A DNA stretch of 24,043 nt from JANXSS01 sp043729515 (GTDB taxonomy: Bacteria > Pseudomonadota > Gammaproteobacteria > Burkholderiales > Burkholderiaceae_D). This document shows, one piece after another, positions 1 through 7,242 of this stretch. Each line of letters starts with the position of its first letter. Position 1 is the first letter of the stretch. Under the pieces are notes generated by a model. The model was not told where the DNA came from. It made no database searches and saw only the letters and a list, made by a program, of their open reading frames with translations. The stretch spans positions 1 to 24,043 of the forward strand of contig JAYTLK010000014.1 in the NCBI GenBank assembly GCA_043729515.1. Reading direction: 5' to 3'. Both the position numbers and the translations under genes were made by a program.

Positions 1-282
1 TTCGAGAAGCTTGAATTCGCGCTCAAGGGATCATCCCTGCCAAAGGGCTTCGAATTTCTGGACGATGTGCAGCACCTTCCCCTGATGCCGGGCATGCGGC
101 GCCAGTTCTTGAAGGCGATCACGCGTGCGCATGAAGTGACCACAAAGTCGAAACGGCGCGATTTCGAAGCCGTCATGCTCAATTACATCTGGGATGAAAC
201 CGAGCCGGTCAAGGACTTCGGCGCCGTGCTGGCGACCATGGCTGCACTCTTTACTGCGATTCATCATCAGGCAAAAATCTGA
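1..282 (+). CDS. C-terminal fragment of an unrecognised protein
   Basis: The reading frame is open from the first base and ends at TGA 280-282, so the gene begins outside the window and about 93 residues are visible. The fragment is soluble-looking, with mixed charged and hydrophobic residues, a basic patch (KSKRR) near the middle, an acidic stretch (WDETEPVKD) and a hydrophobic end before AIHHQAKI. I see no membrane segment, metal motif or family signature that I can name. The start at GTG 67 is internal and not needed, because the frame runs on upstream. The next gene on the same strand starts 19 bases after the stop, so the two may be cotranscribed. No function is proposed. Confidence 0.6.
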   Translation, partial: FEKLEFALKGSSLPKGFEFLDDVQHLPLMPGMRRQFLKAITRAHEVTTKSKRRDFEAVMLNYIWDETEPVKDFGAVLATMAALFTAIHHQAKI

Positions 283-301
283 CATGACCACGGAGACGAC
301 G

Positions 302-1183
302 ATGGCTACGAACAGCAACGATTTCCCGGCACGATCCATCGACGGGCGCGCCAGTCGCGGCCTGCGTCATGGCCTTGCCCTGTTTGCTGCGGCAATCGCC
401 ATCCCCATGTGCGGCTCGGCCGCAGCGGCGGCGGACGGCAAGATTGATGTCCAGTGGCTGGGGCAAGCCACCACCCGCATCAGCACGCCGGGCGGCAAGG
501 TGATCGTGATCGATCCCTGGCTGACGACCAATCCAAAAACTCCGGAGGCATTCAAGAAGCTCGAGGCCCTCGGCAAGGTCGACCTGATTCTCGTGACCCA
601 CGGGCATAACGACCACTTCGGCGATGTCGCTGCGCTTGCCAAACTGACCGGCGCGCCGGTGTATGGCCCTGCAGGCCTGATCCAGAGCGCCATCACGCTC
701 GGCATCCTGCCAGCCGAACAAGCGACGCGCTTCGGCAAGAGTGGCACCGTGACACCGCTGGGTGCCGGCATCCGGATCACCGCGACCCATGCCGAACACA
801 GTTCTGAAATCCTGTGGCGCAATGTCGCCACCGGCAAGGACGAAACCCACGTCGGCGGTGAACCGCAAGGTTACGTGATCGAGCTGGAAAACGGCTTCCG
901 GATCTATCACATGGGCGACACCGGTCTGTTCGGCGACATGAAACTGATCGGTGAGTACTATCATCCGGACCTGGTGCTGATTCCAATCGGTGGCCACTTC
1001 GTGATGGATCCAACAGACGCCGCTTACGCAACACGGCAATTCCTCAAGCCGAAATTCGCGATCCCGATCCACTACGGCACCACGCCACAGCTCAAGGGCA
1101 CGCCCGAAGAATACATTCGTGCACTTGGCGATGCGGGCACCCGCGTGGTTACCTTGCAACCGGGCGAGCATCACGCGTTTTGA
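302..1183 (+). CDS. Exported metallo-beta-lactamase-fold metal-dependent hydrolase (UPF0173/UlaG-like)
   Basis: The 293-residue protein carries the metal-binding HxHxDH signature as THGHNDHFGD (His100, His102, Asp104, His105). Later come a conserved histidine in the ATHAEHS region, the HMGDTGLFGD strand that supplies the bridging aspartate, and the C-terminal IPIHYGT histidine. This spacing matches the UPF0173/UlaG branch of the metallo-beta-lactamase superfamily, whose substrates are mostly unknown. Before the domain is a basic stretch followed by a hydrophobic segment (LALFAAAIAIPMCG) and AAAAADGK, which looks like a signal peptide cut near residue 44, so the enzyme is probably periplasmic. 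I chose ATG 302 because GGAG at 292-295 lies 6 bases upstream. ATG 284 is in frame but has no ribosome-binding site. The fold is sure; the substrate cannot be told. Confidence 0.85.
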   Translation: MATNSNDFPARSIDGRASRGLRHGLALFAAAIAIPMCGSAAAAADGKIDVQWLGQATTRISTPGGKVIVIDPWLTTNPKTPEAFKKLEALGKVDLILVTHGHNDHFGDVAALAKLTGAPVYGPAGLIQSAITLGILPAEQATRFGKSGTVTPLGAGIRITATHAEHSSEILWRNVATGKDETHVGGEPQGYVIELENGFRIYHMGDTGLFGDMKLIGEYYHPDLVLIPIGGHFVMDPTDAAYATRQFLKPKFAIPIHYGTTPQLKGTPEEYIRALGDAGTRVVTLQPGEHHAF

Positions 1184-1214
1184 TCTCGCCCGGTCAGGTC
1201 GATCATCACACAAG

Positions 1215-1241
1215 AAAAAAGGCACGCGCGCGTGCCTTTTT
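1215..1241. terminator. Bidirectional rho-independent terminator between convergent genes
   Basis: A perfect 16-base palindrome at 1221-1236 (GGCACGCG/CGCGTGCC) is flanked by A6 at 1215-1220 and T5 at 1237-1241. RNA from either strand gives a GC-rich hairpin followed by a U run. It lies between the hydrolase gene (+, ends 1183) and the merR gene (-, ends 1328), so it can stop both. Confidence 0.85.
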
Positions 1242-1327
1242 CTTTACCCGGACAAACGGACACGACTGCTCCAGAAGCATGGCCATCTGCCTTGCTGCGA
1301 CGATGCCGCATCAGGCCGACGGTGTCC

Positions 1328-1726
1328 TCAGGAAGACCGCGCCGGTAGCTGCAGTAGCGCCAGGATATCGATCAATTCCGCGCGTATCGCTTCCACATCC
1401 ACACCAGAATCGACGCTGACTGCAGGCGTGACGTCGATCGCCTCGAGCGGACGGCTGTCGAGCTTGTTCCGGGCGCCGCTGATGGTGAAGCCCTGCTCGT
1501 ACAGCAATTCGCGAATGCGACGGATCAGCAGCACTTCATGATGTTGATAATAGCGTCGATTGCCGCGCCGCTTGACCGGCTTCAGCTGGGCAAATTCCTG
1601 CTCCCAATAGCGCAGGACATGGGGCTTCACGCCACACAGATCACTGACTTCACCGATGGTGAAATACCGCTTTGCCGGAATCGGTGGCAGTGCCGCAAGC
1701 TCGGCTTTTTGAGGACGGTCATTCAT
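1328..1726 (-). CDS. MerR family transcriptional regulator
   Basis: The 132-residue protein has an N-terminal winged-helix MerR domain at about residues 20-90. Visible are YFTIGEVSDLCGVKPHVLRYWE (helix-turn-helix, split here as YFTIGEVSDLCGV and KPHVLRYWE), then a wing with KRRGNRRYYQHHEV and a helix with IRELLYEQGFTISGARNKL. The rest is short and acidic, with no cysteines placed like those of metal-sensing MerR proteins, so the effector is unknown. It follows ihfA by 28 bases on the same strand, a pairing common in betaproteobacteria. It is the last gene before the terminator at 1215-1241. Its length is typical of this ihfA-linked subgroup. It probably regulates genes elsewhere; no target is visible here. 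Confidence 0.88.
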   Translation of the reverse strand: MNDRPQKAELAALPPIPAKRYFTIGEVSDLCGVKPHVLRYWEQEFAQLKPVKRRGNRRYYQHHEVLLIRRIRELLYEQGFTISGARNKLDSRPLEAIDVTPAVSVDSGVDVEAIRAELIDILALLQLPARSS

Positions 1727-1754
1727 CGATCATGCTTCCAGACCTAACCCGGGT

Positions 1755-2168
1755 TCACACAGCACGGGCAACCGTTTTCCGGTTCGACATTTCCACCATC
1801 GCCTTCAATTTCTGACTCGGATGAAAAGTGACGACACGCCGCGCAGTGATCGGAATCTCTTCGCCGGTCTTCGGATTGCGGCCGGGGCGTTGCGGCTTGT
1901 CACGCAATTGAAAATTGCCGAAGCCGGACAACTTGACCGGCGCACCGCCTTCGAGTGCATTGCGGATTTCATCGAAGAAGGTCTCGACCATGTCCTTGGC
2001 TTCGCGCTTGTTCAGACCGACCTGTTCAAACAAGAGTTCAGCCAACTCGGCCTTGGTCAATGTGGGCAGATCCTTCTCGGCCTGTGACCGGACACGCGCT
2101 TCCAATACCGCACGATCGAGGTCCGCAGCCAGAACGGATTGGAGTTCAGCAGAATTCGCGTCGTTCAT
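1755..2168 (-). CDS. ihfA: Integration host factor alpha subunit
   Basis: IHF alpha pairs with IHF beta to bend DNA sharply in recombination, replication and transcription. Residues about 36-127 match the family closely: TLTKAELAELLFEQVGLNK, AKDMVETFF, VKLSGFGNFQLRDK, and the DNA-inserting arm QRPGRNPKTGEEIPI followed by ARRVVTFHPSQKLK. With the start at ATG 2168 the protein has 137 residues, including an N-terminal extension of about 35 residues that the enterobacterial protein lacks. Similar extensions beginning MND are known to me from Burkholderiales. ATG 2171 directly precedes it, and GGGGA lies 7 bases upstream of 2171. The frame stays open back to 2330, inside the end of pheT, but the far-upstream starts lack a ribosome-binding site. 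It lies downstream of pheT, as in E. coli. Confidence 0.93.
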   Translation of the reverse strand: MNDANSAELQSVLAADLDRAVLEARVRSQAEKDLPTLTKAELAELLFEQVGLNKREAKDMVETFFDEIRNALEGGAPVKLSGFGNFQLRDKPQRPGRNPKTGEEIPITARRVVTFHPSQKLKAMVEMSNRKTVARAV

Positions 2169-2310
2169 CATGGTCTCATCCCCGCCGTCTTTGGTCACAG
2201 CCTGCATGTCTGCATTCCTGCCGGGTTCAATGCGGCGATGAACTCCGGCGGCTTCGGGAGCGCTGGTCGCAACACCAACTGAAGGTGCTTCATCGGGCAT
2301 GTCATGCAGC

Positions 2311-4740
2311 TCAGGTACGTTGCCGGGCATTGTATTTTTTCTGTGCCGCGGTCACGCATGCATGGATCGCGGCATCGACCGCGTCGTCTTGCAGGGTGCT
2401 TTGAGTATCTTGCAAGGCGAATCGGAAAGCAAGGCTTTTTTCATTCTCCTGGAGGCCCTTGCCGCGATATTCGTCAAATAAAACAATAGCTTGCACGATA
2501 CGACAGGCCGCATCATCCTGCTGCTGCAAAACAAAAACATCGAGCAGATTCTGCGCTGGAATGTCGCTCGCCACCACCAGCGCGACGTCGCGCGTGACCG
2601 CTGGAAATTTCGAAATATCCTGATGCGTCGGCAACGACTGTCGTTGCAGCGCAGCGGCATCGACTTCAAACAGCACAGGCGCCGATGGCAATTCGTATTT
2701 TTGCTGCCAGCGCGGATGCAGTTCGCCGATGAAGCCGATGTCTTGACCATCCAGCAATATTTTTGCGCTGCGGCCAGGATGCAGGGCCGGATGCACAGCG
2801 GTCTCGAAGCGCAGCGCGCGCGGAGCGAACAAGGCAACCAGATCGGCCTTGATATCAAAGAAATCCATGTTGCGGGCAGCACCGCCCCACTGCTCTTCCG
2901 TCACGCTGCCGTAGGCCAGCGCACCGACGCGTTTTGGTTGCGCATAGCCGGCAACCGTCAGCGGGCCATCAGTTACGGTATCGTCGCGCATGAACACGGT
3001 GCCGATCTCGAACACGCGCACCCGTGTCGCGCGGCGGTTCAGGTTGTAGCGCAGGTTGGCGATCAGGCTGCCGAACAAGGTCGAACGCATGCTGCTCAAC
3101 TGGCTGGCGATCGGATTGACGACCCGTATCGGCTGCGTGTTGGCAGCCAGGTCGGCTTCCCATGCGTCGTCGACGAAACTGTAATTCACCACTTCCTGAT
3201 AATCGCAACCGGCCAGCAAGCGTCGGATCGAAAACAGCGACCGGCTCTCTTCAGGCGCGATGCGCATCTCGTTGGGCGCCACCGGCGGGCGGGCCGGGAT
3301 GTTTTCAAAACCGTAGATCCGGGCGACTTCCTCGATCAGGTCTTCCTCGATCTCGAGGTCGAAGCGAAACGACGGCGGCGTGACGGTGAACACGCCATCG
3401 GCATGCACATGGTCCAACCCGAGTCGCGTGAAGATGCCGGACACCTGCGCGGTGTCGAGCGGCACGCCGATCACTTTCACGGCGCGCGCGGTGCGCATCG
3501 TCACCGGCTTGCGTTGCGGGAGCGCGATGATCTGGTCGTCGACCGGACCGACCAATGTTTCCGCGCCAAGTCCGCAGATGGAAACGATCAAGGCCGTGAT
3601 GCGTTCGATGTGCTCGACCGTGGTCGCATAATCGACGCCACGCTCGAAGCGATGTGCTGCATCGGTCGAAAAATTGTAACGCCGCGCCCGGCCCTGGATC
3701 GCTTGCGGATGCCAGAATGCGGCTTCGAGATAGATGTCACGGGTGTCGAGCGACACCGCAGTGGCGTCACCGCCCATGATGCCCGCCAATGACTCGATCG
3801 CCTGTTCATCGGCAATCACGCCGACCCAGTCGTCGATGTCGACGGTGCTGCCATTGAGCAGCTTGAGCGACTCGCCCTTGCGGCCCCAGCGTACTTCGAG
3901 TCCGCCATGGATCTTGTCGAGATCAAAGACATGGGTCGGCCGCCCGAGTTCGAGCATGACGTAGTTCGAGATGTCGACCAGGGCCGAGATCGCACGCTGT
4001 CCGCTGCGCTCCAGGCGTTGTTTCATCCAGTCCGGCGTGGCCGCGCGCGCGTTGACGCCGCGGATGATGCGCCCGGAAAAGCGGCCGCACAGATCCGGCG
4101 CCAGCACCCGAACCGGCAGGATGGCATCGGTCGTCACCGCCACCGGCGCCTGCGTTGGCGCCTCAAGCGGCACGCCGGTCAGTGCCGCGACTTCGCGCGC
4201 CACGCCCAGCACCGACAGGCAATCGGCCTTGTTGGGCGTGAGCTTGATCGTGAACTTGCTGTCGTCGAGCCGGTAGTAATCGCGGAAGTCCTGGCCCACC
4301 GGCGCATCTTGCGGCAGATCGAGCAAGCCACCGTGATCATCCGACAGGTGCAGTTCCCGTGCCGAACACAACATGCCCTGCGACTCCACCCCACGCAGCT
4401 GGCCGACCTTGATCTCGAACGGCTTGCCATCGGCGCCCGGCGGCAGGACTGCGCCGACCAGCGCGCAGGCAACCTTCATTCCGGCCCGCACATTCGGCGC
4501 GCCGCAGACGATCGTCAGCGCGGTGCCGGTGCCGGCATCGACCTGGCAGACATTCAGGCGGTCCGCATTCGGATGGCGCGCGATGTCGAGCACCTGCGCC
4601 ACCACCACCTTTGAAAACGGCGGCGCGACCGGCACGACTTCCTCCACTTCGAGGCCGGACATGGTCAGCAGATGCGCCAGGGCGTCGGTATCGATCGGCG
4701 GGTTGACCATCGTCCGCAGCCACTGTTCAGAAAATTGCAT
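2311..4740 (-). CDS. pheT: Phenylalanine-tRNA ligase beta subunit
   Basis: The 809-residue protein is the beta chain of the alpha2-beta2 PheRS that charges tRNA-Phe. In order: an N-terminal MQFSEQWLRTMVNPP segment; an EMAP II-like tRNA-binding OB fold at about 39-148 (HPNADRLNVCQVDAG, IVCGAPNVRAGMKVACAL); the B3/4 editing region; the B5 domain; the catalytic-like core; and a ferredoxin-fold anticodon-binding domain over the last 95 or so residues (FPAVTRDVALVV, VLFDEYRGKGL, KSLAFRF). Length is normal for the family. ATG 4740 has AAGGA 7 bases upstream; a TTG two codons earlier is less likely. It follows pheS by 56 bases and ends 142 bases before the ihfA start. Confidence 0.98.
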   Translation of the reverse strand: MQFSEQWLRTMVNPPIDTDALAHLLTMSGLEVEEVVPVAPPFSKVVVAQVLDIARHPNADRLNVCQVDAGTGTALTIVCGAPNVRAGMKVACALVGAVLPPGADGKPFEIKVGQLRGVESQGMLCSARELHLSDDHGGLLDLPQDAPVGQDFRDYYRLDDSKFTIKLTPNKADCLSVLGVAREVAALTGVPLEAPTQAPVAVTTDAILPVRVLAPDLCGRFSGRIIRGVNARAATPDWMKQRLERSGQRAISALVDISNYVMLELGRPTHVFDLDKIHGGLEVRWGRKGESLKLLNGSTVDIDDWVGVIADEQAIESLAGIMGGDATAVSLDTRDIYLEAAFWHPQAIQGRARRYNFSTDAAHRFERGVDYATTVEHIERITALIVSICGLGAETLVGPVDDQIIALPQRKPVTMRTARAVKVIGVPLDTAQVSGIFTRLGLDHVHADGVFTVTPPSFRFDLEIEEDLIEEVARIYGFENIPARPPVAPNEMRIAPEESRSLFSIRRLLAGCDYQEVVNYSFVDDAWEADLAANTQPIRVVNPIASQLSSMRSTLFGSLIANLRYNLNRRATRVRVFEIGTVFMRDDTVTDGPLTVAGYAQPKRVGALAYGSVTEEQWGGAARNMDFFDIKADLVALFAPRALRFETAVHPALHPGRSAKILLDGQDIGFIGELHPRWQQKYELPSAPVLFEVDAAALQRQSLPTHQDISKFPAVTRDVALVVASDIPAQNLLDVFVLQQQDDAACRIVQAIVLFDEYRGKGLQENEKSLAFRFALQDTQSTLQDDAVDAAIHACVTAAQKKYNARQRT

Positions 4741-4796
4741 GTTCAAATCCTTTTACTGCATGAATCGGGTCCGGACGCGCTCGGTCGAATTGCCGC

Positions 4797-5813
4797 TCAG
4801 TTGAACTGCTTCAAAAAGCGCAGATCGCCCTCGTAGAACAGGCGCAGGTCGCTGATGCCGTAGCGGAGCATGGTCAGGCGCTCCAGGCCGGAGCCGAAGG
4901 CAAAACCGATGTAGGTTTCAGGGTCCAGGCCCATGTTGCGCACCACCGACGGATGCACCTGGCCGGAGCCGGAAATTTCCAGCCAGCGACCCTTCAACGG
5001 CCCACTGCCGAAGGCAATGTCGATCTCGGCCGACGGTTCGGTAAACGGAAAATACGAAGGCCGAAAACGCACCTGCAGATCGTCGGTCTCGAAGAAGGCT
5101 CGCACGAACGACAGATAGACACCCTTCAGGTCGGCGAAGCTGATGTCTTCCGCGATCCACAGACCCTCGACCTGATGGAACATCGGCGAGTGCGTCGCAT
5201 CGCTGTCGACGCGATAGGTGCGGCCCGGTGCGATCACCTTGATCGGCGGCTTGTGCATGCGGGCATAGCGCACCTGCATCGGGCTGGTGTGGGTGCGCAG
5301 CAGCAGCTGCTTGCCGGCGCTGTCCTTGCCGTCGATGTAGAAGGTGTCCTGCATCGAGCGCGCCGGATGGTTTTCCGGGCTGTTGAGCGCGGTGAAATTC
5401 GTCCAGTCGGTTTCGATTTCGGGGCCGTCGGCCACATCGAAACCGATCGATGCGAAGATCTGTTCGACCCGCTCCCAGGTCCGCATCACGGGATGGATGC
5501 CGCCGACACCACGTCCACGCGCCGGCAAGCTGACATCGATCGCTTCGGCATTCAGACGCGCCCGCATCTGTGCTTCGGCCATGCCGTCGCGGCGTGCCGT
5601 CAGGGCGGTTTCGACCTGCTCCTTGGCGGCGTTGATGATGGCACCCTGCACCTTGCGCTCCTCGGGGGCCAGTTTGCCGAGCGACTTCATCTGCTCGGTG
5701 ATCTGCCCGGTCTTGCCGAGATAACGGGCCTTGGCATTTTCCAGGGCGGCGGCATCGGTGGCAGCGGCGAAGTCAGCCTGCGCCTGCACCACAAGTTGTT
5801 CTAGAAGACTCAT
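4797..5813 (-). CDS. pheS: Phenylalanine-tRNA ligase alpha subunit
   Basis: This 338-residue class II synthetase subunit holds the active site for phenylalanine activation. Residues 1 to about 85 form the charged helical hairpin that contacts tRNA. The catalytic domain follows with HPVMRTWERVEQIFASIGF, LRTHTSPMQVRYA, the motif 2 region (FHQVEGLWIAEDISFADLKG, then FRPSYFPFTEPSAEID) and motif 3 near residues 303-318 (GFAFGSGLERLTMLRYG). Length fits the bacterial alpha subunit. The ribosome-binding site before ATG 5813 is weak. It sits between rplT and pheT on the same strand. A strong stem-loop in the 112-base gap behind rplT may adjust how much transcription reaches pheST. Confidence 0.98.
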   Translation of the reverse strand: MSLLEQLVVQAQADFAAATDAAALENAKARYLGKTGQITEQMKSLGKLAPEERKVQGAIINAAKEQVETALTARRDGMAEAQMRARLNAEAIDVSLPARGRGVGGIHPVMRTWERVEQIFASIGFDVADGPEIETDWTNFTALNSPENHPARSMQDTFYIDGKDSAGKQLLLRTHTSPMQVRYARMHKPPIKVIAPGRTYRVDSDATHSPMFHQVEGLWIAEDISFADLKGVYLSFVRAFFETDDLQVRFRPSYFPFTEPSAEIDIAFGSGPLKGRWLEISGSGQVHPSVVRNMGLDPETYIGFAFGSGLERLTMLRYGISDLRLFYEGDLRFLKQFN

Positions 5814-5855
5814 GCGTTGTTTTCCGCTGCGTGTGAAGCCACGCTACAAATGAAA

Positions 5856-5884
5856 CGGGGCACAGGTGTTTGACCTCTGCCCCG
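5856..5884 (-). terminator. Terminator-like stem-loop between rplT and pheS
   Basis: On the - strand, CGGGGCA at 5884-5878 pairs with TGCCCCG at 5862-5856. Inside it AGGT pairs with ACCT after one G-G mismatch, and the loop is CAAAC. The RNA continues UUUCAUUUG, a broken U run. It therefore looks like a leaky terminator or attenuator. No phenylalanine-rich leader peptide like E. coli pheM is visible in the gap, so a pheM-type attenuator is not supported. Confidence 0.55.
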
Positions 5885-5925
5885 CCGGGATACTGCTACG
5901 CCGCATGCACGGCGCGGATGGATGC

Positions 5926-6285
5926 TCAGGCAGCGATGGTGGCCTTGACCTGGTTGACGATCGCGGCAAACGCCGGCTTGTCCATCACGGCCATGTCGGC
6001 CAGCACCTTGCGATCGAGTTCGATCGAGGCACGCTTCAAGCCGTTCATGAACACGCTGTAGGTCATGCCGTGCTCGCGCGAGGCAGCGTTGATCCGGGTG
6101 ATCCACAGAGCGCGGAACACGCGCTTCTTGTTGCGACGGTCACGATAGGCATATTGGCCGGCCCGCATGACTGCCTGCTTGGCAATCCGGTAGACCTTGC
6201 TGCGGCGACCACGATAGCCCTTGGCTTGATCGAGAACTTTTTTGTGACGGGCACGTGCCGTTACACCACGTTTTACTCTAGGCAT
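5926..6285 (-). CDS. rplT: 50S ribosomal protein L20
   Basis: The 119-residue basic protein matches L20 over its full length: MPRVKRGVTARARHKKVL at the start, AKGYRGRRS, AYRDRRNKKRVFRALWITRI, and the C-terminal rRNA-binding part with NGLKRASIELDRKVLADMA. L20 binds 23S rRNA early in large-subunit assembly. In E. coli and B. subtilis it also represses its own operon by binding mRNA. The start at 6285 has AAGGAG 5 bases upstream, the strongest ribosome-binding site in the operon. It follows rpmI by 25 bases. Transcripts continue towards pheST past the stem-loop at 5856-5884. Confidence 0.98.
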   Translation of the reverse strand: MPRVKRGVTARARHKKVLDQAKGYRGRRSKVYRIAKQAVMRAGQYAYRDRRNKKRVFRALWITRINAASREHGMTYSVFMNGLKRASIELDRKVLADMAVMDKPAFAAIVNQVKATIAA

Positions 6286-6310
6286 GGAATCTCCTTAAAT
6301 AGCCGGTGGG

Positions 6311-6508
6311 TTAAGCGAACGGCATCATGGCGCGCACGGAAACCATGTTCGAATCATGGACTTCCTTCGAGCCGCGCAACTGACGTTTGGTCTTGGTGGT
6401 TTTTTTGGTCAGGATGTGGCGCTTGAACGCCGAACCGCGCTTGATGGTTCCACCCGGACGCACGCGAAACCGCTTCTTCGCACTGCTCTTGGTCTTCATT
6501 TTTGGCAT
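6311..6508 (-). CDS. rpmI: 50S ribosomal protein L35
   Basis: The 65-residue, strongly basic protein begins MPKMKTKSSAKKRFRVRPGG and contains AFKRHILTKKTTKTKRQLRG, a full match to L35. It sits between infC and rplT as in most bacteria. The start at ATG 6508 is fixed by family conservation. Its initiation region is odd: the good Shine-Dalgarno AAGGAG is 24 bases from the ATG and is separated from it by a 6-bp hairpin, described in its own entry. In E. coli, rpmI translation is the point where L20 represses the operon, so a structured initiation site here fits a regulatory role. Confidence 0.98.
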   Translation of the reverse strand: MPKMKTKSSAKKRFRVRPGGTIKRGSAFKRHILTKKTTKTKRQLRGSKEVHDSNMVSVRAMMPFA

Positions 6509-6538
6509 GACGATCGCTGCCCTTGCGGACAGCTCCTT
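6509..6538 (-). promoter_or_regulatory. Hairpin-bridged ribosome-binding site of rpmI
   Basis: Reading the - strand: AAGGAG (6538-6533), then CTGTCC (6532-6527), GCAA (6526-6523), GGGCAG (6522-6517), then the 8-base spacer CGATCGTC (6516-6509) and ATG 6508. CTGTCC and GGGCAG form a 6-bp stem, with one G-U pair, closed by a GNRA-type GCAA tetraloop. When folded, the Shine-Dalgarno lies an effective 8 bases from the start codon. When unfolded it is 24 bases away. The alternative AGGG inside the stem is 11 to 12 bases away. Confidence 0.6.
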
Positions 6539-6625
6539 TTTTATATGATTGCAGGTGGCAGCAAATCACTGCGCTTGGATGCCTGCTTTCACTTGTTATG
6601 CAGTGGAATCGAGTCCACCGCCATC

Positions 6626-6652
6626 GCGGTGTTCCGAGTTCCGGAACACCGC
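6626..6652. repeat. Perfect 10-bp inverted repeat in the infC-rpmI interval
   Basis: GCGGTGTTCC at 6626-6635 and GGAACACCGC at 6643-6652 are exact complements around a 7-base loop. The site begins 24 bases below the infC start-distal end (stop codon 6676-6678) on the - strand. No U run follows on that strand, so it is not a plain terminator. It may be an RNA processing site, a 3' end stabiliser for infC or part of an L20 operator. Confidence 0.6.
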
Positions 6653-6675
6653 AGATTCTTTACTGTATTTCAGCG

Positions 6676-7197
6676 CTACTTTTTCTTTTTCGGCGCCATT
6701 ATCATGATCATCTGACGCCCTTCCATCTTCGGCCACTGCTCGACCTGACCCACTTCGATCAGGTCCATCTTCAGGCGCTCGAGCATGCGCACGCCGATGT
6801 CCTGATGCGCCATTTCCCGACCACGAAAACGCAGCGTGATCTTGGTCTTGTCGCCCTCGTCGAGGAACTTGATCAAATTACGCAGCTTGATGTTGTAGTC
6901 GCCATCATCGGTGCCCGGCCGGAATTTCACTTCCTTGACCAGGATGATCTTCTGCTTGAGCTTGGCTTCGTGCGCCTTCTTCTGCTCCGAATACTTGAAT
7001 TTGCCGTAGTCCATCAAACGCGCGACCGGCGGTTGCGCGGTAGGCGCAATCTCGACCAGATCGACGTTGGATTCTTCCGCCAAGCGGAAGGCCTCAGCCA
7101 GACTCACGATACCGAGCGCTTCGTTCTCGACTCCACTCAAGCGCAATTCAGGTGCAGTTATTTCACCGTTGATGCGGTGCGACTTATCAGTAGCTAT
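6676..7197 (-). CDS. infC: Translation initiation factor IF-3 (AUA start)
   Basis: IF3 binds the 30S subunit and rejects wrong start codons and wrong initiator pairings. From ATA 7197 the protein has 173 residues. It has the conserved N-terminal RINGEI segment and LRLSG, the linker PPVARLMDYGKFKYSEQKK, and the C-terminal domain with VKEVKFRPGTDDGDYNIKLR and FRGREMAH. It ends in a lysine run. No ATG, GTG or TTG exists upstream in frame before the TAA at 7212-7210. The first usual start (TTG 7146) would delete the conserved RINGEI segment. AAGGA at 7209-7205 lies 7 bases from ATA. In E. coli infC starts with AUU and IF3 represses its own translation through it; the same logic is inferred here. 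It follows thrS by 45 bases. Confidence 0.95.
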   Translation of the reverse strand: MATDKSHRINGEITAPELRLSGVENEALGIVSLAEAFRLAEESNVDLVEIAPTAQPPVARLMDYGKFKYSEQKKAHEAKLKQKIILVKEVKFRPGTDDGDYNIKLRNLIKFLDEGDKTKITLRFRGREMAHQDIGVRMLERLKMDLIEVGQVEQWPKMEGRQMIMIMAPKKKK

Positions 7198-7209
7198 TGT
7201 AATTTCCTT
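7195..7209 (-). promoter_or_regulatory. infC ribosome-binding site with non-canonical AUA start
   Basis: AAGGA at 7209-7205, a 7-base spacer, then ATA at 7197-7195. An in-frame ATT at 7203-7201 sits only one base from the Shine-Dalgarno and is badly placed. The in-frame stop TAA at 7212-7210 closes the frame just upstream. Confidence 0.8.
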
Positions 7210-7242
7210 TTAAAATCAAATGATTAAGCCGTGCATTTGCGC

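Noticed and set aside
251..1225. A 324-codon open frame on the - strand
   Set aside because: It is antisense to the metallo-hydrolase, whose motifs and ribosome-binding site are convincing, and it crosses the terminator at 1215-1241.
1184..1327. A tRNA-Pro gene, sometimes found after merR in related genomes
   Set aside because: No cloverleaf, T-loop or CCA end can be folded here; only the terminator is present.
2491..3792. A 433-codon open frame on the + strand
   Set aside because: It is antisense to pheT and rich in Arg, His and Gln with no domain, typical of a shadow frame.
5814..5925. A pheM-like leader peptide before pheS
   Set aside because: Reading the - strand in this gap gave no short frame with Phe codons near a ribosome-binding site.
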